Part shown: positions 46,332 to 56,683 of the stretch, piece after piece
Layout: each line of letters opens with the position of its first letter
Position numbering within the stretch: the stretch's first letter is position 1
From: Acidobacteriota bacterium
GTDB taxonomy: Bacteria; Acidobacteriota; Blastocatellia; RBC074
Length of the DNA stretch: 64,000 nt
Direction of reading: 5' to 3'
Assembly: GCA_018269055.1 (NCBI GenBank)
Contig: JAFDVI010000011.1
Coordinates: 1 to 64,000 of the forward strand
Notes under the pieces: generated by a model
What the model was told of the DNA's origin: nothing
Databases searched by the model: none
What the model saw: the letters and a program-made list of their open reading frames with translations, nothing else
Position numbers and translations under genes: made by a program

Positions 46332-46670
46332 TCAAGCGAACCGTGTAAGTAGGCAAATGGAAAGCAGGGCGAACCCAACGCCTGCAACTTCCTGCCACTG
46401 CAACGACTCTTTGAGAAATAGAGCGCCAACCAACGCCATCAAGACGATTGTGCCGATTGCGTAAACGACTCCAGTAGTGGCAAATTTCAGGTGGCGCATA
46501 ACGTAAACCCATCCAAAAGCTGTAGATGAATAAACTACAAATCCAGATACGAACCAGGCAGAAGCCAGTGGGCATTCCTGATTGCTGGCGCGTTTTAGCA
46601 GGTAATCGCCAACAACACTTGTGATACACAGACCAACTGTTGTGAGGATGGCGAACAAAGATTTATCCAT
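46332..46670 (-). CDS. Small multidrug resistance/EamA-like membrane protein
   Basis: A 112-aa protein with four hydrophobic helices (TVGLCITSVVGDYLLKRA, FVSGFVVYSSTAFGWVYVM, VVYAIGTIVLMALVGALF, VAGVGFALLSICLLT). Length and spacing match the SMR/DMT fold; ATTGVVYAIGTI and the FKESL-like LKESLQW are typical of it. The glutamate of classical SMR pumps (helix 1) is not seen; D22 may replace it. The ATG at 46670 is chosen over the longer frame. It probably heads a two-gene unit with the SET gene. Confidence 0.8.
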   Translation of the reverse strand: MDKSLFAILTTVGLCITSVVGDYLLKRASNQECPLASAWFVSGFVVYSSTAFGWVYVMRHLKFATTGVVYAIGTIVLMALVGALFLKESLQWQEVAGVGFALLSICLLTRFA

Positions 46671-46786
46671 AAATTGCAATTTTGAACTTTTGCGACCCGC
46701 ATTTGACGAATTTATGCCAGAAATGCCGGTTCTCACTCGTACCTGCATGCGCAAACGACAGAGAAAACAGCCCACAAATTTTCGGA

Positions 46787-49402
46787 TTATTTTTTGGCTG
46801 AGCTCTGCACAGACAGTTTGGCTTGGACTTCCTGCTCGGTGGCTGCGCGGTAGAGGCGGATGGTCTTGTCCCAACTGCCGGTGGCCAAGGTTCGCCCGTC
46901 TGGTGAGAAGACGACGGACCAGACTTCATTGTTGTGGTCTTTGAAGGTAACCAACTCGCGGCCTGTCGCTGCGTCCCAAAGCTTGACGGTGCCGTCTGCG
47001 CTGCCGGATGCCAGGCGTTTGCCGTCGGGCGAAAAAGCTAGATCAAAAATGTCGCGGCTGTGGCCTTTCAGGGGAGGCAGCAATTCCTTGCCGGTCGCAG
47101 CGTCCCAGATTCGGATGGTTTGATCCGCGCTGCCGGTTGCGATGCGGCGGCCATCGGGCGAGAAGCGCACCGACCAGACGTGTTCTTTGTGGCCAGTGAA
47201 CTGAAGCAGTTCCTGGCCGCTCGCCACGTCCCAGACTCTGGCGGTGTTGTCCCAGCTTGCCGAAGCCAGCCGTTTGCCGTCGGGCGAAAAATCAATTGCG
47301 ACGACGTCACCCTGGTGCCCTTTGATCGTCATCACTTCCCGCCATGTCGCCACGTCCCAGATGCGGATGGTGCGGTGATCGTCCACTTTGTGGGCGAAGT
47401 CCCAGTAATCGCAGCCGACGGCGAGCAGTTTTCCATCGGGCGAAAAGGCGACGGCGCGCGGGCGCGTGTCGAAGTCGTTCAGTTCGGCGACTTGTTTTCC
47501 CGCATTCACGTCCCAGATTCTGACCGTTTTGTCTTCGTTGGCGGAGGCAAGGCGGTTTCTTGTCGGAGAAAAGGCGATCTTAAAAATGTCGAGTTTATGA
47601 CCGTTCAGTGTGTTGAGCGGTTTGCCTGTCTGCACGTCCCACAATTTTATGGTGCGATCTCTGCCGGCACTAGCGAGCGTGCGACTGTCAGGCGAAAAGG
47701 CCACGGAGAAGATGTAATCGCTGTGGCCTTCTAGCGTGTCGGGTGCGAGCAGCGAAGCGACGTCCCAGATTTTTGCGGTACGGTCGGCGCCAACCGTAAT
47801 GAGCCTGCTGCCGTCGCGGAAAAACCGCGCCTGATACACTTCGCGTTCGTGCGCGGGGATGACGGCCAGTTGGCGTTGCGTTTGAAAATCCCAAAACCTG
47901 ACAGTGTGGTCGGCGCTGGCGGTCACGGCCAGGGTTTCCTGCGGATTCAAATCCGCGAATCGAACCCAACCGGTGTGGCCTTTCAATTCGCCCATATGAC
48001 GGCCCGTCAACAAATCCATAATTTGAACCTCGGAGCTTCCGCCCAAGTTGAAAAACTTCCCGCCAGGAGTTGACAGAATCTGACGGAAATTCTCATCTAT
48101 TTTGATTTGTTGCAGCTCACGCCCGGTCAGCCAATCGAACCGCTTCAGAACTCCATCTCCCATACAGAGCAATCCACCGCCGCTTGGCCAGCTCGGAAAT
48201 GCTTCAAGGTCGGCGAATGGAGTCGCCGCAAGTCCATCGATAGCCCGTATCCGGCGCTGCGTCGCCGTGTCCCAAAACTCCAGGCGGTTGCTGCCCACAT
48301 TCAACGCCAGCCGTTGATATTTGAGTGAAAGGTTTTGGAGAGTGATCGGCGTGGTTGTGTTGAAAGTGCAGAGAAGCGCGCCGGTGGCAATATCCCAACC
48401 CCGGATGATTCCGTCTTCGCCCGCGGTGAATAACTGGCAGCCCCGATAATCCAGAGAGTCAGCACAATCGCAAACGCTCGAAACAATCGGAGAGAGCGAA
48501 TCAATGGCGGGCGTGACTTCCTTGCTCGTGCTGAGCTGCCACACGCGGAAGGATTGTTTGCCAACCTGTTGAAGGGCAACACCGCCGGATAGAAAAAACA
48601 AGTCGGGATTGGCCGAGCCACGTTTCTGTGTCAGAGCGCGCAGCAGTTTTCCCGTTTCGGTATCCCATACGTTTTGCATCCAATAGGAACCCATCGGAGC
48701 GCTCGTAATTACCAGCGAGCTGTTTTCGATGACATTCGCGCCCTCAATCGCTCGATCGTGCGGAAATGTGAGCAAGTCTCGATTACACCAGCGCCACAGG
48801 TAATACCATTCGAAGCCGCGCAAATCCTCTTCGCCTGCGCGCGGCAAAAAGCTTTCGACCGTTTCCCGAATTCCTGTCAGGTCAAAACTGTCTCGTTCCT
48901 GCAGCACTTTGTCCATTCGCGCGGCGTACAAATCTCTGCGGGTTTCCCGCGCTTGCGCCAGAGCGGCTTGTCGTTGCCAGATGACAAACCCGACGATGGC
49001 GATCAGCGTCAGCGCGGCAAAGCTGGCGAAGGCGACGCCGAGTTTATTACGGCGGACGAATTTGTTGACGCGATACGCAACCGTGGGCGTCCGGGCGATG
49101 ACGGGTTTACCGATCAAGTGATTGGCGATGTCTTCGCTGAATTGTTCGACTGATGAGTAACGATGCTCCGGTTCTTTGCGCAACGCTTTGAGGATGATGT
49201 TGTCCAAATCGCCCTGCAAGCGCCGGCGCAGTTTGTCGGGGGTGGATTCTTGTGCATTGTCGAAAATGTTTGGAGTCCCGCCTTCAGGCGGAAGCGTGAT
49301 TGAGGAATCATTCCGGCTGAAGCCGGTACTCCAAACATGGCTGGGACGCAAAGGTTCTTGTTCAGCGATTGCGCAAAAGCGAGTGCAAACAGTCCATCTC
49401 AC
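46787..49402 (-). CDS. WD40 repeat protein with an N-terminally truncated Ser/Thr kinase domain
   Basis: The frame begins with only the last part of a PknB-type kinase (EQEPLRPSH, then LQGDLDNIILKALRKEPEHRYSSVEQF) and lacks the ATP loop, HRD and DFG. A transmembrane helix follows (ASFAALTLIAIVGFVIW), then WD40 repeats to the end: nine clear GH...WD units plus weaker ones, enough for two propellers. Without the catalytic part it cannot be a kinase. A palindromic element (49266-49338) is inserted in frame in the kinase remnant. The frame stays open to ATG 49525, overlapping the divergent sigma gene; GTG 49402 is a guess. It may be a decaying gene or a WD40 scaffold. Confidence 0.75.
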   Translation of the reverse strand: MRWTVCTRFCAIAEQEPLRPSHVWSTGFSRNDSSITLPPEGGTPNIFDNAQESTPDKLRRRLQGDLDNIILKALRKEPEHRYSSVEQFSEDIANHLIGKPVIARTPTVAYRVNKFVRRNKLGVAFASFAALTLIAIVGFVIWQRQAALAQARETRRDLYAARMDKVLQERDSFDLTGIRETVESFLPRAGEEDLRGFEWYYLWRWCNRDLLTFPHDRAIEGANVIENSSLVITSAPMGSYWMQNVWDTETGKLLRALTQKRGSANPDLFFLSGGVALQQVGKQSFRVWQLSTSKEVTPAIDSLSPIVSSVCDCADSLDYRGCQLFTAGEDGIIRGWDIATGALLCTFNTTTPITLQNLSLKYQRLALNVGSNRLEFWDTATQRRIRAIDGLAATPFADLEAFPSWPSGGGLLCMGDGVLKRFDWLTGRELQQIKIDENFRQILSTPGGKFFNLGGSSEVQIMDLLTGRHMGELKGHTGWVRFADLNPQETLAVTASADHTVRFWDFQTQRQLAVIPAHEREVYQARFFRDGSRLITVGADRTAKIWDVASLLAPDTLEGHSDYIFSVAFSPDSRTLASAGRDRTIKLWDVQTGKPLNTLNGHKLDIFKIAFSPTRNRLASANEDKTVRIWDVNAGKQVAELNDFDTRPRAVAFSPDGKLLAVGCDYWDFAHKVDDHRTIRIWDVATWREVMTIKGHQGDVVAIDFSPDGKRLASASWDNTARVWDVASGQELLQFTGHKEHVWSVRFSPDGRRIATGSADQTIRIWDAATGKELLPPLKGHSRDIFDLAFSPDGKRLASGSADGTVKLWDAATGRELVTFKDHNNEVWSVVFSPDGRTLATGSWDKTIRLYRAATEQEVQAKLSVQSSAKK
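49266..49338. repeat. Palindromic element in the WD40/kinase-remnant gene
   Basis: The terminal ATGTTTGGAGT and ACTCCAAACAT are exact complements. Inside, CCGCCTTCAGGCGG and CCGGCTGAAGCCGG form two hairpins. It is the same family as 14010-14072 in mfd. Confidence 0.9.
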
Positions 49403-49447
49403 GCGAAAAATTTCATGCTCGGCATCTGGAGCTGACTGGGGACCCCA

Positions 49448-50017
49448 ATGCAGAATTTTGCGACGGAGGAAATTACTGCGCTGCTGGCGAGATCGCAACA
49501 GGGCGACGGGACGGCGAAAGAACATTTATGGGGATTGGTGTATGAAGAATTGCGACGGATTGCACGACACCAGATGAATGGCGAACGCGCCGGGCATACG
49601 TGGCAGGCGACGGAACTGGTTCATCAGGCTTATCTGCGAATGTTCAACGGATCAGCCAGTTTTGAAAATCGCGCGCATTTTTTTGCCATCGCCGCGCGGC
49701 GAATGCGCCGATTGTTGGTGGAATACGCGCGAAGCAAGGCAGCAGGAAAACGAGGCGGCCAACAGTTTCAAGTGACCTTGTCAGAAGCCGGTGAGTTGAG
49801 TTCGTCCTTGGATTTGGATTTGCTGGCGCTGGAAGAAGCCTTGCAGAAGTTTGAACCACTCTACCCGCGCGCCAGCCGCGTGGTGGAATTGCGGTTTTTC
49901 GCCGGACTGACCGAAACGGAGACGGCTGAGTTGCTGAGCGTCTCGTTGACGACGGTGAAACGCGACTGGGAATTCGCCAAAGTCTGGCTGTATCGCCATC
50001 TTTCTACTGCTTCCTGA
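49448..50017 (+). CDS. ECF-type RNA polymerase sigma factor
   Basis: A 189-aa sigma factor of the same type as the one at 5.8-6.4 kb: ENRAHFFAIAARRMRRLLVEYARSKAAGKRGG in region 2, and VVELRFFAGLTETETAELLSVS with TTVKRDWEFAKVWL in region 4. Here the expected co-directional kinase is missing. Its remnant lies upstream on the opposite strand, which suggests a rearranged sigma/kinase module. Confidence 0.93.
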   Translation: MQNFATEEITALLARSQQGDGTAKEHLWGLVYEELRRIARHQMNGERAGHTWQATELVHQAYLRMFNGSASFENRAHFFAIAARRMRRLLVEYARSKAAGKRGGQQFQVTLSEAGELSSSLDLDLLALEEALQKFEPLYPRASRVVELRFFAGLTETETAELLSVSLTTVKRDWEFAKVWLYRHLSTAS

Positions 50018-50028
50018 CTCTTACGCTT

Positions 50029-51912
50029 TCATTCAACAGCAATCGTTACGCGGTTGGCCGTCTTCCCGCTAAACGTGACGACAACTTCTACGTTTGCGCC
50101 GCTTGGAGCGTCTGTCGGCACTTGCACATTCAATTGCCATAAACCGACAAATCCCGGCGCCAATCCGCTGAAATAAACCGTTGCCGGTTTTCCACCAATT
50201 GTCACCGTCGGCAAGCTGGCAGTCGCCGCTAACGGGTTATTGGTGGCTGCTTCGCCGTCTTTGACGGTCAGTGGTTGATTGGTATTGGCGTTGACGAATT
50301 GCGTGCCTGCGCCTGTGCCGTACAAAACAACGTAATCGCCTTTGCGAGCGCGCTTGGTTTGCGGCGAAGTCGCCGGATCGCCGTTGCGCGAATAATCGGA
50401 GTTTTGCGCGGCGGCTTGGCCTTTGCCGGAGGCATCGGCGGAAAACAGTGCGGGCGCTGCAGAGGCAGCATTCACTCCCCCATAAGAAGCAACTCCGTCG
50501 TCACGCAAAACGACGACCGAGGCCGTGCCTGCCGCAGTTGAATACGGAATTTGGTAATTGATCTGCGTGCCAGCCGTGAAATACAGCGGCGCAGCGACTC
50601 CGTTGACGTACACCGAAACGGATTGCAACGAACGGGGCAGCGGCAGCGAATCCGCCACGGCAATGCCGTTACCGGCAACCAAATCGTTTCCAAACAACGC
50701 GACAATTTCGCCCGGCGCAACTGTTGCCGAATAACTGGCGGCTTCGACCGTCACAGCCGTTTGCGGCGCGACGACCGAAGTCAGCGACAACACGCGCGCG
50801 TTGGTCAGCGCGCCTGTCACCAACCGAACCCGCACGACATACGCTCCGGCTGTGTTGAGTTCATTGCCGGGAATCATCGCCGACAGACCACTGGTGACGG
50901 TTTGCGAACTCAGCGGCAACCCATTGAATAAAATTTCGGCATTCGCTCCAAATGAACCCAACGCTGTTAGTTCAATGGTTGAAGCTCCGCTGAAATCCAG
51001 AAACGACGATGGGCCGCTGGTTTTCGCGAGCGAAGTCAGCGCTTGCGAGTTTTCGCTGAGCACCTGGAATTTCATGGTTTGCTGGGTTTGCAATTGCCCG
51101 TCGCTGGCGGTGAATGTCACCTGCTGAGTGCCGGGTTGGTTGGCGGAGGGTGTAAAAGTGAACCGTTTGCTAGCCGGATCAAACGTCGCGTTGGCCAAAG
51201 TTCCGGCGGTAATGGTCAACGGGTTGTTGTCCGGATCCGTGGCGGCGACGGTAAAACTGATTCGGTCGCCGACGGCCAACATGCGGTCAGGCATGGCGGA
51301 AAAACTTGGCGGATGATTTGTGCCGGACGGCGAAAGAACTTTGACCGAAGTGGCATAAATGTAATCGTCTTCGGGTGAAACCTGATTATTCGCGGCATTG
51401 CCCACGGTATAAAACGTGACGTCGCCAACCGCGTTGGCCGGAGCCGTCCAGATGAACGACCAACTGTTGGAACCGGCTTTGCCCGCCGCGATGCCCGCTT
51501 CACTGTGAGAAAGATAGGTGCGTTGCTGGCCGGAAGCATTGGATTCGCGAAGCAAGGTTGTGGTCGTGTTCGTCGGGATCAAACTGCCGATGGTGGATGA
51601 CGTTCCGTTTGGATCAAGCGCAGTTAATTCAAATCCCCAGGCCCGCGCCGTCGGATGCGATACCGTAACTGTTACCTGATAGCTTTGCCCCACAGCATAG
51701 CTGGCTGGCAAGCCCGTGATTTCGACTTTGCCCGCGCCGGAATTCAGCGGAAAGGTGTAATGGCATCCTGTGCAATTGCCCTCGTCAGGCGCGTTGGTGA
51801 ATCCCAGCGGCGGCCCAGGGCTGATTTTGGCGTCAACGCGCGCTGCCGGCGCATAGTGCCCAAACAGGATGAACCCAAATGCCAGGACGACGACTTTTTT
51901 CAGCAAATGCAT
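50029..51912 (-). CDS. Secreted choice-of-anchor/Ig-like protein with a CxxCH motif and TIGR03437 C-terminus
   Basis: A 627-aa exported protein: signal peptide at 1-22, then a reeler/choice-of-anchor V-like domain (about 28-195) that opens with NCTGCH (C47, C50, H51), a possible heme-c or metal site. A cadherin-like Ig domain follows (NHPPSFSAMPDR...AATDPDNNPL, about 200-290), an IPT/TIG-like segment, and a C-terminal block (AASYSATVAPGEIVALFG...VQVPTDAPSGANVEVVVT) of the TIGR03437 type found in Solibacter and relatives. A surface or periplasmic role is likely; the function is unknown. Confidence 0.85.
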   Translation of the reverse strand: MHLLKKVVVLAFGFILFGHYAPAARVDAKISPGPPLGFTNAPDEGNCTGCHYTFPLNSGAGKVEITGLPASYAVGQSYQVTVTVSHPTARAWGFELTALDPNGTSSTIGSLIPTNTTTTLLRESNASGQQRTYLSHSEAGIAAGKAGSNSWSFIWTAPANAVGDVTFYTVGNAANNQVSPEDDYIYATSVKVLSPSGTNHPPSFSAMPDRMLAVGDRISFTVAATDPDNNPLTITAGTLANATFDPASKRFTFTPSANQPGTQQVTFTASDGQLQTQQTMKFQVLSENSQALTSLAKTSGPSSFLDFSGASTIELTALGSFGANAEILFNGLPLSSQTVTSGLSAMIPGNELNTAGAYVVRVRLVTGALTNARVLSLTSVVAPQTAVTVEAASYSATVAPGEIVALFGNDLVAGNGIAVADSLPLPRSLQSVSVYVNGVAAPLYFTAGTQINYQIPYSTAAGTASVVVLRDDGVASYGGVNAASAAPALFSADASGKGQAAAQNSDYSRNGDPATSPQTKRARKGDYVVLYGTGAGTQFVNANTNQPLTVKDGEAATNNPLAATASLPTVTIGGKPATVYFSGLAPGFVGLWQLNVQVPTDAPSGANVEVVVTFSGKTANRVTIAVE

Positions 51913-52059
51913 ATTTCCTTACTCCAAAGTGAATCGGCGGAATTTTGACATGCTCAACGGTTAATTGGCCGGATTTTTTGTCAGCCGGTTGAGAATTTGC
52001 CGCCCGACGATTGATGAATTATTCTCCGGCTGGATTCATCAAAGCGCTTTCCGAAAATT

Positions 52060-53469
<1,410 letters not shown>

Positions 53470-54010
53470 CCGATGTTGTCAGTAATACAGCTCGACGAAT
53501 CACGTAAAACTACGTATGGCTTTCTGCGTCATTTATGCGAAATTGCTTACGTCAAAGACAGGCAAGTGGTGTGGATGCGTAATAACAATTGAAGTTTTAC
53601 TTTGATTGAAAACGTGGTGAGTTGACTGGTAACTTGCCCAACGCCACCTCTCTGCGTGATGGTTGAGGCGATCTCAGGGGATTTACGGCATCGCGAAATC
53701 GCCTTGGCCTCCCCCAAACCATTGCGTGAAATGCAATACGGGTGGCCAGAGTGGGAGGGAGTTTGTGGGGATTCCCTCCTGCTCGTTTGTTCGCAGGCTT
53801 GATTTTTGAAGTTCAACGGCTTTCTGATTCCTTATTCGTCGGCTTTCCAAGACTGAAAATTTGCTTTTCAAAGCTGCGGGTGTTCTTACGGCGCGAGGTG
53901 GCACTTAGTCGTGAGGTACCCCACCACAGAACGCGAAACGATGGCTACATCATTCGGAAATGATTCTTAACCGCTTCCGGGCGTTGGGGCAACGTCTTTC
54001 GCGTTCTGTT
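53470..54010. other. Gene-free stretch between selA and the reductase gene
   Basis: The reading frames here are short, overlap on both strands and lack ribosome sites. A hairpin GGAGGGA...TCCCTCC lies at about 53754-53787. I could not recognise a gene or a selC-like tRNA. Confidence 0.45.
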
Positions 54011-55066
54011 TTAGGGGTTGTCTTCGCCGCGGTATCTGATTGTCCGTTGCTGCTCAAACTGCTCCTTCAATTCTTCGATTGTATAAAGCCCCGGCGGTGT
54101 TTGTTCCGCGGCCATCGTCTCGACGATTTTCAGCAACATGGAGTTATAAGGTGTGGGTTGGCCGTGTTTTTCGCCTAACAAAATGATCTCGCCATTGAAA
54201 TAACTCGCTTCCGTTTCCCCTCGCTTCAACTTCAAATCGGTCCAGGTGGAAGGATAAGTTCGCAATTCAAAGGGAATGTTTTCCGCCTCGGAAATCATTT
54301 CCGGGTCGGCAATCACGCCGCGGAGTTCGGCAATTCGCTTGTGAAAATCAATCGGGTTGTTTGGATCGTCCAGCGAAATCCCCTCAACTTCCAGCAAATG
54401 CAACGCTTCTTCTTCGACATCGGCCATAAACCGGCTGATGGCGGGCGTTACCACCCCCAGTTGGTAATGTTTATCAATGATGGAAAACGTCGCATTGTGC
54501 AGATTCAGAATCAACTTGCTCCATTTGACCGCCATGATGGATTCGTGAGCCGTAACATGAAATCCGGCTTTGCGTAATTGCTCGGCGACTTCCAATCCGA
54601 ATTCATCACAATCAAGCGGATAATTTCCAATGGACAGCGTGTTGTGCAATGTGTGCGCGATAACACCAGGAGAAAGAAATGTCACACATAAGGCGGCCAT
54701 TGCGCCGTAGACTGTCAAAAATCTGCGAGCCGCCAATTCTTCATTCCTCACACCGTTTTGCAGGCAGAAAATTGGCGTCTCTTCCGGAAACACTCCGCGC
54801 AAAGAGTGCACCGAAGCGGCAGTTTGCCCACTTTTGACAGTCAGAAAGATGACATCGTCATCTTTAGGGATAATGTCATGAGGAGAAGTCACGGCGGTTA
54901 GTTTGACCGTGCGGTCGCCCCTCGGAGATTTGACCCGTAAACCGTTCTGGTTCACCGCGTCAACGTGCTTTTGCCTGCCGATAAGCACAACTTCGGCGCC
55001 AGTTTCAGCCAGCATTCCGCCGACCAAACTGCCGATGGCTCCTGCTCCGTGGATGATGAATCTCAT
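54011..55066 (-). CDS. 2-dehydropantoate 2-reductase-like (ketopantoate reductase family)
   Basis: A 351-aa protein: Rossmann GxGxxG in IIHGAGAIGSLVGG, TVKSGQT and CLQNGVRNEE of the cofactor domain, the catalytic lysine in AVKWSKLILNLHNA, and the C-terminal domain IDFHKRIAEL. PanE/ApbA enzymes reduce ketopantoate to pantoate with NADPH. Family members also act on other 2-oxo acids; pantothenate genes are absent nearby, so the name is provisional. Confidence 0.88.
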   Translation of the reverse strand: MRFIIHGAGAIGSLVGGMLAETGAEVVLIGRQKHVDAVNQNGLRVKSPRGDRTVKLTAVTSPHDIIPKDDDVIFLTVKSGQTAASVHSLRGVFPEETPIFCLQNGVRNEELAARRFLTVYGAMAALCVTFLSPGVIAHTLHNTLSIGNYPLDCDEFGLEVAEQLRKAGFHVTAHESIMAVKWSKLILNLHNATFSIIDKHYQLGVVTPAISRFMADVEEEALHLLEVEGISLDDPNNPIDFHKRIAELRGVIADPEMISEAENIPFELRTYPSTWTDLKLKRGETEASYFNGEIILLGEKHGQPTPYNSMLLKIVETMAAEQTPPGLYTIEELKEQFEQQRTIRYRGEDNP

Positions 55067-55219
55067 CGCGCACCTTCGTTAAGGAGTGAGGTTGATAATT
55101 GCTTGTTCGATTTGGGAATGAATGTCGCCAAAGCACAACGGGCATCAACCGATGCCCGTAATCGCTTGTCTTGGCGACAACGCCCCCGGCAGGACTCGAA
55201 CCTGCGGCCCTCTGCTTAG

Positions 55220-55867
55220 CCTACCACTCCAGATTTCCCTGGCCTCTAATTGAGTTGTGGTCTGGACCATATCTTAGGCATTTCAGCCTGGATGCGTATG
55301 GCCTCTACGGAACCCTCGTGTAACTTTCAGCGAACCTAACATTCTTGAGCTGATTATTTTTCGGAGCAGCAATTCTAAGAGTCAACCCAACATTCGTTTC
55401 ATCAGCCCTGACGTAATAACATTTGTCAGTTTCTGGACAGTAGATGCAAAAAACGTCAACTTGACTCTTATCAACAAGCTTTCCATGAGAACCGTTTTTA
55501 TCAGCCCACCAGCTAATCAAATTAACTTGCAAGACTCCTTTAACGGCACTCCTGTATTTGACCTGGATTCTGACAAAACGTTCTCCATCATAAGCAACCA
55601 GATCAAATGGAGCATGTTCAGTTGAAGGGAATAAAACTAAATATCCCTTTTCAACCAAATCACAGAAAGCTTTTGCCACTCCCAAATCGCCTTTATTCTT
55701 TGTATGATGAGTTTTAAGACTCGTTCCCATCCATTCAAATCCTCAGGCGATTCCCACAAGGTTTCCTCGGTGTTGTCATAGAAGCTTAAAAAAACTTCCT
55801 TAGAGATTCACCGATACAGCACCCTCCACTGTACAAATTTCTATTCTCTGTACAGGCTCCTAGTTTG
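55220..55867 (-). mobile_element. Group I intron in tRNA-Arg(UCU), 648 nt
   Basis: It ends in G next to the 3' exon and follows a U of the 5' exon. The sequence AAGATATGGTCC (55275-55264) is close to the conserved group I core AAGATATAGTCC near the 3' end. It carries a homing endonuclease frame between the 5' part (137 nt) and this core. A hairpin with CTGTACA arms lies in the 5' part. Confidence 0.88.
55305..55730 (-). CDS. PD-(D/E)XK homing endonuclease of the intron (I-Ssp6803I-like)
   Basis: A 141-aa protein within the tRNA intron. The N-terminal block KNKGDLGVAKAFCDLVEKGY and the catalytic core APFDLVAYDGERFVRIQVKYRS, with D43 and Q56-x-K58, match the PDDEXK_5 family (PF11645), typified by the endonuclease of the cyanobacterial tRNA-fMet intron. 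It should cut the intron-less tRNA-Arg allele and spread the intron. No strong ribosome site is seen before the ATG. The frame looks intact. Confidence 0.88.
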   Translation of the reverse strand: MGTSLKTHHTKNKGDLGVAKAFCDLVEKGYLVLFPSTEHAPFDLVAYDGERFVRIQVKYRSAVKGVLQVNLISWWADKNGSHGKLVDKSQVDVFCIYCPETDKCYYVRADETNVGLTLRIAAPKNNQLKNVRFAESYTRVP

Positions 55868-55952
55868 AAGGCAGATGCTCTATCCACTGAGCTACGGGAG
55901 CAACGCGCTGTAATTTACGCGATAGGTTCGGTCAAGGCAAGCACACCAATTT

Positions 55953-56525
55953 TCAGCTTCGCACGTCCAGTTGTCGGTCGTCATAGAACCGGATTCGCTC
56001 GCCAGCCAATAACTTGGCGATAAACACAATCTGGCCAGTGTGATAGCTGAAGTGTTCGACAACGTGAAAAATCGAATCAAGAACGGTTTGCGCAAATCCC
56101 TGTGGCACGATCAGCCGTTGAAGTGGCGCGTCATGATTCGCCACGATTTCAGCTTCCAAATTCGATAAAACCGCATCCACTTCGGACAAGGTCACAGTCA
56201 ACAATGCCAACAGCTCCTGTTTGCCAATCCGGCGACGTTCGGCAAATTCGCTGTTGCGGTCGCGAGCATCAATTTCGCCGCCAACGCCGGCAATCATCCA
56301 CTGCCGGACGTTTCCAAAAAGATGCAGAATCAGATTGCCTATGCTGTTGCTGGCTTCGTTTGACCGCCACCAAAGTTGCTCGTCCGCCAATTCGGAACAC
56401 GCAGCGGAGATTTTGACGGCATAATCCTCGGTCAGTCGAAACCGGGCGTGCCGCAAGAACGCTTGCGCGGCAGGCAAAGGCGTTACGGGCGTTTCCAGTA
56501 AAAATGATCTTTGTGCTTCTTTCAT
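55953..56525 (-). CDS. DinB family protein
   Basis: A 190-aa DinB-superfamily protein. Likely metal histidines are in LILHLFGNVRQWM and VVEHFSYHTGQIVFIAKLL. It is the second DinB protein in the window and differs strongly from the one at 40.9 kb. Function unknown. It diverges from the receiver gene. Confidence 0.85.
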   Translation of the reverse strand: MKEAQRSFLLETPVTPLPAAQAFLRHARFRLTEDYAVKISAACSELADEQLWWRSNEASNSIGNLILHLFGNVRQWMIAGVGGEIDARDRNSEFAERRRIGKQELLALLTVTLSEVDAVLSNLEAEIVANHDAPLQRLIVPQGFAQTVLDSIFHVVEHFSYHTGQIVFIAKLLAGERIRFYDDRQLDVRS

Positions 56526-56683
56526 CGAAACTTCCTTTTCATTTCAAATCGGATTCATCTTTTGTGAAGTTATCGCCAACTTGTTGGCTAGCCAAACCAA
56601 ATGACGATAGGCATAATAACGGCGTTATCAGTTTACGGCTATTTGTTACCAATAGCCGAAAGAACCGACGCGAGAGGAAGTCA

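Larger units (their letters stand above)
55181..55901 (-). tRNA. tRNA-Arg(UCU) interrupted by a group I intron
   Basis: The 5' exon (55901-55868, 34 nt) and 3' exon (55219-55181, 39 nt) join into a perfect cloverleaf. Acceptor GCTCCCG pairs with CGGGGGC (one G-U), D stem is GCTC/GAGC, anticodon stem TCTGC/GCAGA, loop CTTCTAA with anticodon TCT, and T stem GCAGG/CCTGC with loop TTCGAGT. CCA is not encoded. The junction lies between U34 and C35 of the anticodon, with exon-terminal U and an intron-terminal G as group I introns need. Without splicing this tRNA cannot read AGA. Confidence 0.93.

Noticed and set aside
53547-53816. 89-codon minus-strand frame after selA
   Set aside because: No start-site signal and no recognisable motif; not enough to call a gene.
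53470-54010. selC (tRNA-Sec) next to selA
   Set aside because: I found no long acceptor stem, extended variable arm or TCA anticodon loop in this stretch.
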